From contig NZ_CP017562.2 of assembly GCF_001865575.2 (NCBI RefSeq), positions 1,550,001 through 1,614,000 of the forward strand: DNA of 64,000 nucleotides, in the 5' to 3' direction. The stretch comes from Paraburkholderia sprentiae WSM5005. GTDB lineage: Bacteria > Pseudomonadota > Gammaproteobacteria > Burkholderiales > Burkholderiaceae. The first letter of the stretch is position 1; each line of letters opens with the position of its first letter. A program made the position numbers and the translations under genes. Under the pieces are notes generated by a model. It did not search any database. It was not told the origin of the DNA and worked only from the letters and a program-made list of their open reading frames with translations. Shown here one piece after another: positions 61,274-64,000 of this stretch.

Positions 61274-63118
61274 TCACGCCTGATGCGCGGCCAGCGCCCG
61301 CTGCAGCGCATGCTTCAGATCCTCGTAATGGACTGGCTTTAACAGCGCCTCGAACACCGACGGCGCGCCAGTCGCGCCATGGGCACCATTGCGCGCGACC
61401 TCCGGCGCGTACGCGCTGACCACGATCACCGGCACGCCCGCCGACGGTCCGCCGCGCGTCGCGAAGTCTTCGAGAAACGTGTAGCCGTCGCGCTCCGGCA
61501 TGTGCAGATCGAGCAGCACCACTTCGCAGCGGTGTGTATCGAGCCACGCGAGCGCGTCGTCGGCATTGCCGAGTGCCAGCGAGTCGTAGCCCATGTGCGC
61601 GATCATTTCGCTGAGCGACTCGCGGATCAGTCGGTTATCGTCGATGATCAGCACGCACGGCCGCGCGCTGCCCGGCTCGGCTTGCGCCGCGACGTCGGCC
61701 GGTTCGACGGTCGCGACCGGCGCGACCGGAATCGTCACCGTGAACGTGGTGCCCTCCCCGACCGTGCTCGCGACATCGACGGTGCCGCCAAACAGCTTCA
61801 CCAGCCCCTGCACGATCGCGAGCCCCATGCCCGCGCCTTCGAAGCGGCGCGCGCGCGACGCGTCGAGCTGCGTGAACTCCTCGAAGATCAGCGGGATCTG
61901 CGCAGACGGCACGCCCGGCCCGGTATCGCTGACGACGAAAACCAGCAGCGCCGGCTGCTGCCGCAATTCGACGCGCACCGTGCCGGTCTCGGTGTAGCGG
62001 ATCGCGTTGGTGACGAGGTTGTTGACGATCTGCCGGATGCGGTGCGGGTCCGACTCGACGAGCCCGCTCACGCCGCTCGCCTCGCTTTCGAGCTTGAGCC
62101 CGCGCACTCCGGCGAACCCCGTGTGTTCATCGACGATCGATGCCAGCAGTTCGCGCGGCTCGAAATGCTGGTGCCGCAGTTCGAGCTTGCCGGCGCCCAG
62201 GCGCGCGTAATCGGTCAGATCCTTCATTTGCGCTTCGAGATGGCGCGCCGCGGTTTCGAGCCGCTGAATCACCTTGCGGTCGGCCTCCGAGTGATAGTTG
62301 AAGCCGAGCAGTTCGACCGACGACACGATCGCATGCAACGGCGTGCGCAGCTCGTGGCTGATCATGCCGAGAAACGCGTCCTTCGCGAGGCTCGCCTCGC
62401 GCGCCGCGCGGCTCGCCTGATGCTCGGCTTCCAGCGCCGCGCGTTGCTGACGCATGAGCCGCGTGCGGCGTCGGCCGTTAAGCACCAATAGCAGCGTCGC
62501 TGCGGCCGACAGCAACAGCAGCAACAGACCGCCCGCGAACAGCATGCGGCGCTTGTCGATGAAGTCGCGGTTCATCGCCTCGCGATCGGCGACATCGGCG
62601 AAGCGGCGCGACAGCGCGAGATCGTTGACCTCGCTCCAGTGCTGGCGCAGCTGCGCGTCGATCCGCACGGCACGGGCACGCTCGCGCGGCAGTACGTCGA
62701 GCTCGGGCTGGATGTCGTCGAGCACATTCTCGAGCGCGTTGATTTCGTCGAGCTGCCGCTGCAGTAAAGCGAGCCGCGACGCGAGCCGCTGCGTCGAGCC
62801 GGCCATGACGCGCAGCTTCGATTGCAGCAGCTGGAAGCGCAGCAGCAGCCGCTGATAGTCGTCGTCGGCACCGGACTCGTACAGCAGCAGCTGGTTCTCG
62901 AAGCGCGCGTACGCAATCTGCAGTTGCGCGGCGTCCCAGTAAAAACCGTCGTAGGTGCCGGTCAACTGCTCGGTCGCGCGCGGATTCAACAGGTTCGCAT
63001 ACAGGAGATAGCCGATCGCGCCGACGGGCGCCGCGAGCGCCGTTAGCCAGATCAGCACGTACAACACGCGCCGCCACGGACGGCGCGCTATTTGACGATG
63101 AGGGCCTTGATCTGCCAT
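61274..63118 (-). CDS. Hybrid sensor histidine kinase with C-terminal receiver
   Basis: A 614-residue membrane kinase. Transmembrane helices lie at about 18-42 and 193-213, with a helical periplasmic region of 150 residues between. The HisKA has His255 (GMISHELRTPLHAIVSSVELL, in parts), and the HATPase has NNLVTNAIRYT near 366, VSDTGPGV and GAGMGLAIVQGLVKLFGG. A receiver at 488-605 has Asp537 (VVLLDLHMPERDG) and Lys594 (LLKPVHYEDL). The start overlaps the end of the gene for the exported sulfite-oxidase-fold protein by 31 bases, so translation is coupled. The convergent gene at 60372 encodes a likely output regulator. Confidence 0.92.
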   Translation of the reverse strand: MADQGPHRQIARRPWRRVLYVLIWLTALAAPVGAIGYLLYANLLNPRATEQLTGTYDGFYWDAAQLQIAYARFENQLLLYESGADDDYQRLLLRFQLLQSKLRVMAGSTQRLASRLALLQRQLDEINALENVLDDIQPELDVLPRERARAVRIDAQLRQHWSEVNDLALSRRFADVADREAMNRDFIDKRRMLFAGGLLLLLLSAAATLLLVLNGRRRTRLMRQQRAALEAEHQASRAAREASLAKDAFLGMISHELRTPLHAIVSSVELLGFNYHSEADRKVIQRLETAARHLEAQMKDLTDYARLGAGKLELRHQHFEPRELLASIVDEHTGFAGVRGLKLESEASGVSGLVESDPHRIRQIVNNLVTNAIRYTETGTVRVELRQQPALLVFVVSDTGPGVPSAQIPLIFEEFTQLDASRARRFEGAGMGLAIVQGLVKLFGGTVDVASTVGEGTTFTVTIPVAPVATVEPADVAAQAEPGSARPCVLIIDDNRLIRESLSEMIAHMGYDSLALGNADDALAWLDTHRCEVVLLDLHMPERDGYTFLEDFATRGGPSAGVPVIVVSAYAPEVARNGAHGATGAPSVFEALLKPVHYEDLKHALQRALAAHQA

Positions 63119-63657
63119 ATGAATTTCGAGTCGCCGACCGCGCCAGTCAGTTCATCCGGAAAAGCGTCGCGCGGGTAGATCAGGAACAGCGGCCCGAAGT
63201 CGCTAAGTTTCAGGCGCTGGCCGTTCATGCTGTACGCGACGATTACGCCGTAGCGTTCGCAGTCCGTTACCGGCACGCTGTAGGTGTAGTCGTCGAACGT
63301 GCGGAACTCGATTTCCGTGCCGTGCGCGCCGACAGCCTTCAGGATGTCGGCGAGCCGAGGGCCGGTGAACGTCGAGCGTGGCGTCCAGGTGGTCGAGGTC
63401 GTGATCGTATGCGCGGGCAGCGCGAGCAGTTGGGCCTCGCTAAAGTGATAAGTGCGATGCGCGGCGTCGTTGGTGTTGGCGATCTTGCCCTCTACGTCGA
63501 GCGATAGCGCCGGCAACGGCCGTGCGCTCGGCTGCGCGTACGCGCAACAGACGGCCAACCCGACGACCAGCCCAGCCAGCAGCGTCAGCCGGCGCCTCGG
63601 CCAGGGCACACCAGTTCCGCCGCTCGCATTGCGCGGCGTTGCAATCACGTTGGCCAT
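63088..63657 (-). CDS. Exported sulfite-oxidase-fold protein lacking the Mo-ligand cysteine
   Basis: A 189-residue protein with a signal peptide (LTLLAGLVVGLAVCCAYAQ). The rest matches the molybdopterin oxidoreductase (SUOX) fold: LSLDVEGKIANTN, FSEAQLLALPAHTI, FTGPRLADILKAVGA and PLFLIYPRD. Aligned without gaps to the YedY-like protein at 47345, its I85-T86-T87 faces H-V-C of the latter, so threonine replaces the molybdenum-ligand cysteine. It is therefore probably not an enzyme. The gene overlaps the hybrid kinase gene by 31 bases. A periplasmic sensing or ligand-presenting subunit for that kinase is inferred. Confidence 0.8.
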   Translation of the reverse strand: MANVIATPRNASGGTGVPWPRRRLTLLAGLVVGLAVCCAYAQPSARPLPALSLDVEGKIANTNDAAHRTYHFSEAQLLALPAHTITTSTTWTPRSTFTGPRLADILKAVGAHGTEIEFRTFDDYTYSVPVTDCERYGVIVAYSMNGQRLKLSDFGPLFLIYPRDAFPDELTGAVGDSKFIWQIKALIVK

Positions 63658-63924
63658 TTCGTTTTTTTATCCGTTTTCGTTGATTCGCCGGAGCGCCGGC
63701 GGCGACACGCCCAGCCGATCTCATTGCACGCGAAGTATTACGCCGTGCCGTGCCGTCAAACGCGCGCGACCCCGACGCGCGACCTTTGACCCGCATGCAT
63801 AATATCGCCAAAATCCGCTGTCTCAAAAGCGGGCTAGCCGCAGTGCCGCGCCAGCGCGTCAGTCGCGCCGGAAGCGCATCCCGCGAACCATTGCCTTGCA
63901 TCGCGCCACGGCGCCTCGACAGTC
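63658..63924. promoter_or_regulatory. Divergent intergenic region at the right end
   Basis: 267 bases between the divergent SUOX-fold gene and the gene cut by the right edge. A CATAAT-like -10 lies near 63798 on the plus strand with no clear -35. No gene seen. Confidence 0.3.
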
Positions 63925-64000
63925 ATGAACAAGCCGGTCCTGCCTCTGACATACGAACAGCTCGATCACTGGATCGAATCGCTGCAGCCCACGCTGCTCG
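63925..64000 (+). CDS. Start of an unrecognised gene (cut by window edge)
   Basis: ATG 63925 opens a frame to the right edge; the first residues are MNKPVLPLTYEQLDHWIESL. Too short to identify. The frame, the clean upstream gap and the divergent neighbour suggest a real gene start. Confidence 0.45.
   Translation, partial: MNKPVLPLTYEQLDHWIESLQPTLL

Overview
The window is high-GC chromosomal DNA with dense genes, many LysR-type regulators, a Burkholderia-type trimeric porin, a DUF3331 protein and a characteristic Burkholderiales intergenic repeat. I infer a Paraburkholderia/Burkholderia-like betaproteobacterium. No tRNA, rRNA, insertion sequence, phage gene or CRISPR array was found. The left edge cuts a calcium/proton antiporter gene (chaA) and the right edge cuts an unrecognised gene.

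Layout. (1) 0.7-8.3 kb: a GcvA-like LysR regulator faces a same-strand run of a PotDBCA-type ABC importer (four genes) and a family-3 amino-acid importer (binding protein and two permeases, no own ATPase). (2) 8.4-13.0 kb: a four-gene reductase/hydrolase operon led by an Old Yellow Enzyme gene, divergent from a TetR repressor, with overlapping promoters (nemRA-like). (3) 13.2-17.2 kb: a periplasmic molybdenum hydroxylase operon (2Fe-2S subunit, Tat-exported Mo subunit, triheme cytochrome c). (4) 17.6-28.0 kb: single genes, namely a small conserved protein, an NlpD-like LysM/LytM lipoprotein, a porin, an OpgC-family membrane protein, an exported esterase, an AI-2E family permease, DUF3331 and a B12-dependent ribonucleotide reductase. 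(5) 28.1-30.4 kb: a LysR/SDR divergent pair and a beheaded TetR remnant. (6) 30.8-43.2 kb: a two-partner secretion locus with two TpsA exoproteins and one TpsB pore. The larger TpsA (2455 aa) carries eight almost identical 86-residue repeats, and an AT-rich island lies upstream of tpsB.

(7) 43.3-48.2 kb: a CusRS/HprRS-like two-component system divergent from an exported DUF5666-like protein, a cytochrome b and a YedY-like molybdoenzyme, with a CusR-geometry palindrome between them. (8) 48.1-53.4 kb: AraC regulator and alcohol dehydrogenase, a long inverted-repeat element (50616-51184), a LysR regulator and an exported nucleoside hydrolase. (9) 53.5-58.3 kb: zwf, then a probable imino/amino-acid catabolic operon (FAD oxidoreductase, C39-like protein, ornithine-cyclodeaminase-family reductase). 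(10) 58.4-60.1 kb: a hipBA toxin-antitoxin operon with palindromes over its core promoter. (11) 60.4-63.7 kb: a signalling module of a BetR-type DNA-binding response regulator convergent with a hybrid histidine kinase, whose gene overlaps that of an exported sulfite-oxidase-fold protein lacking the molybdenum-ligand cysteine.

The best candidate for an undescribed system is region 11, a catalytically dead molybdopterin-fold protein that may be the periplasmic sensor of the kinase it is coupled to. The two-TpsA secretion locus and the CusRS-linked molybdoenzyme operon come next. All names rest on reading translated motifs by eye; no database search was run.
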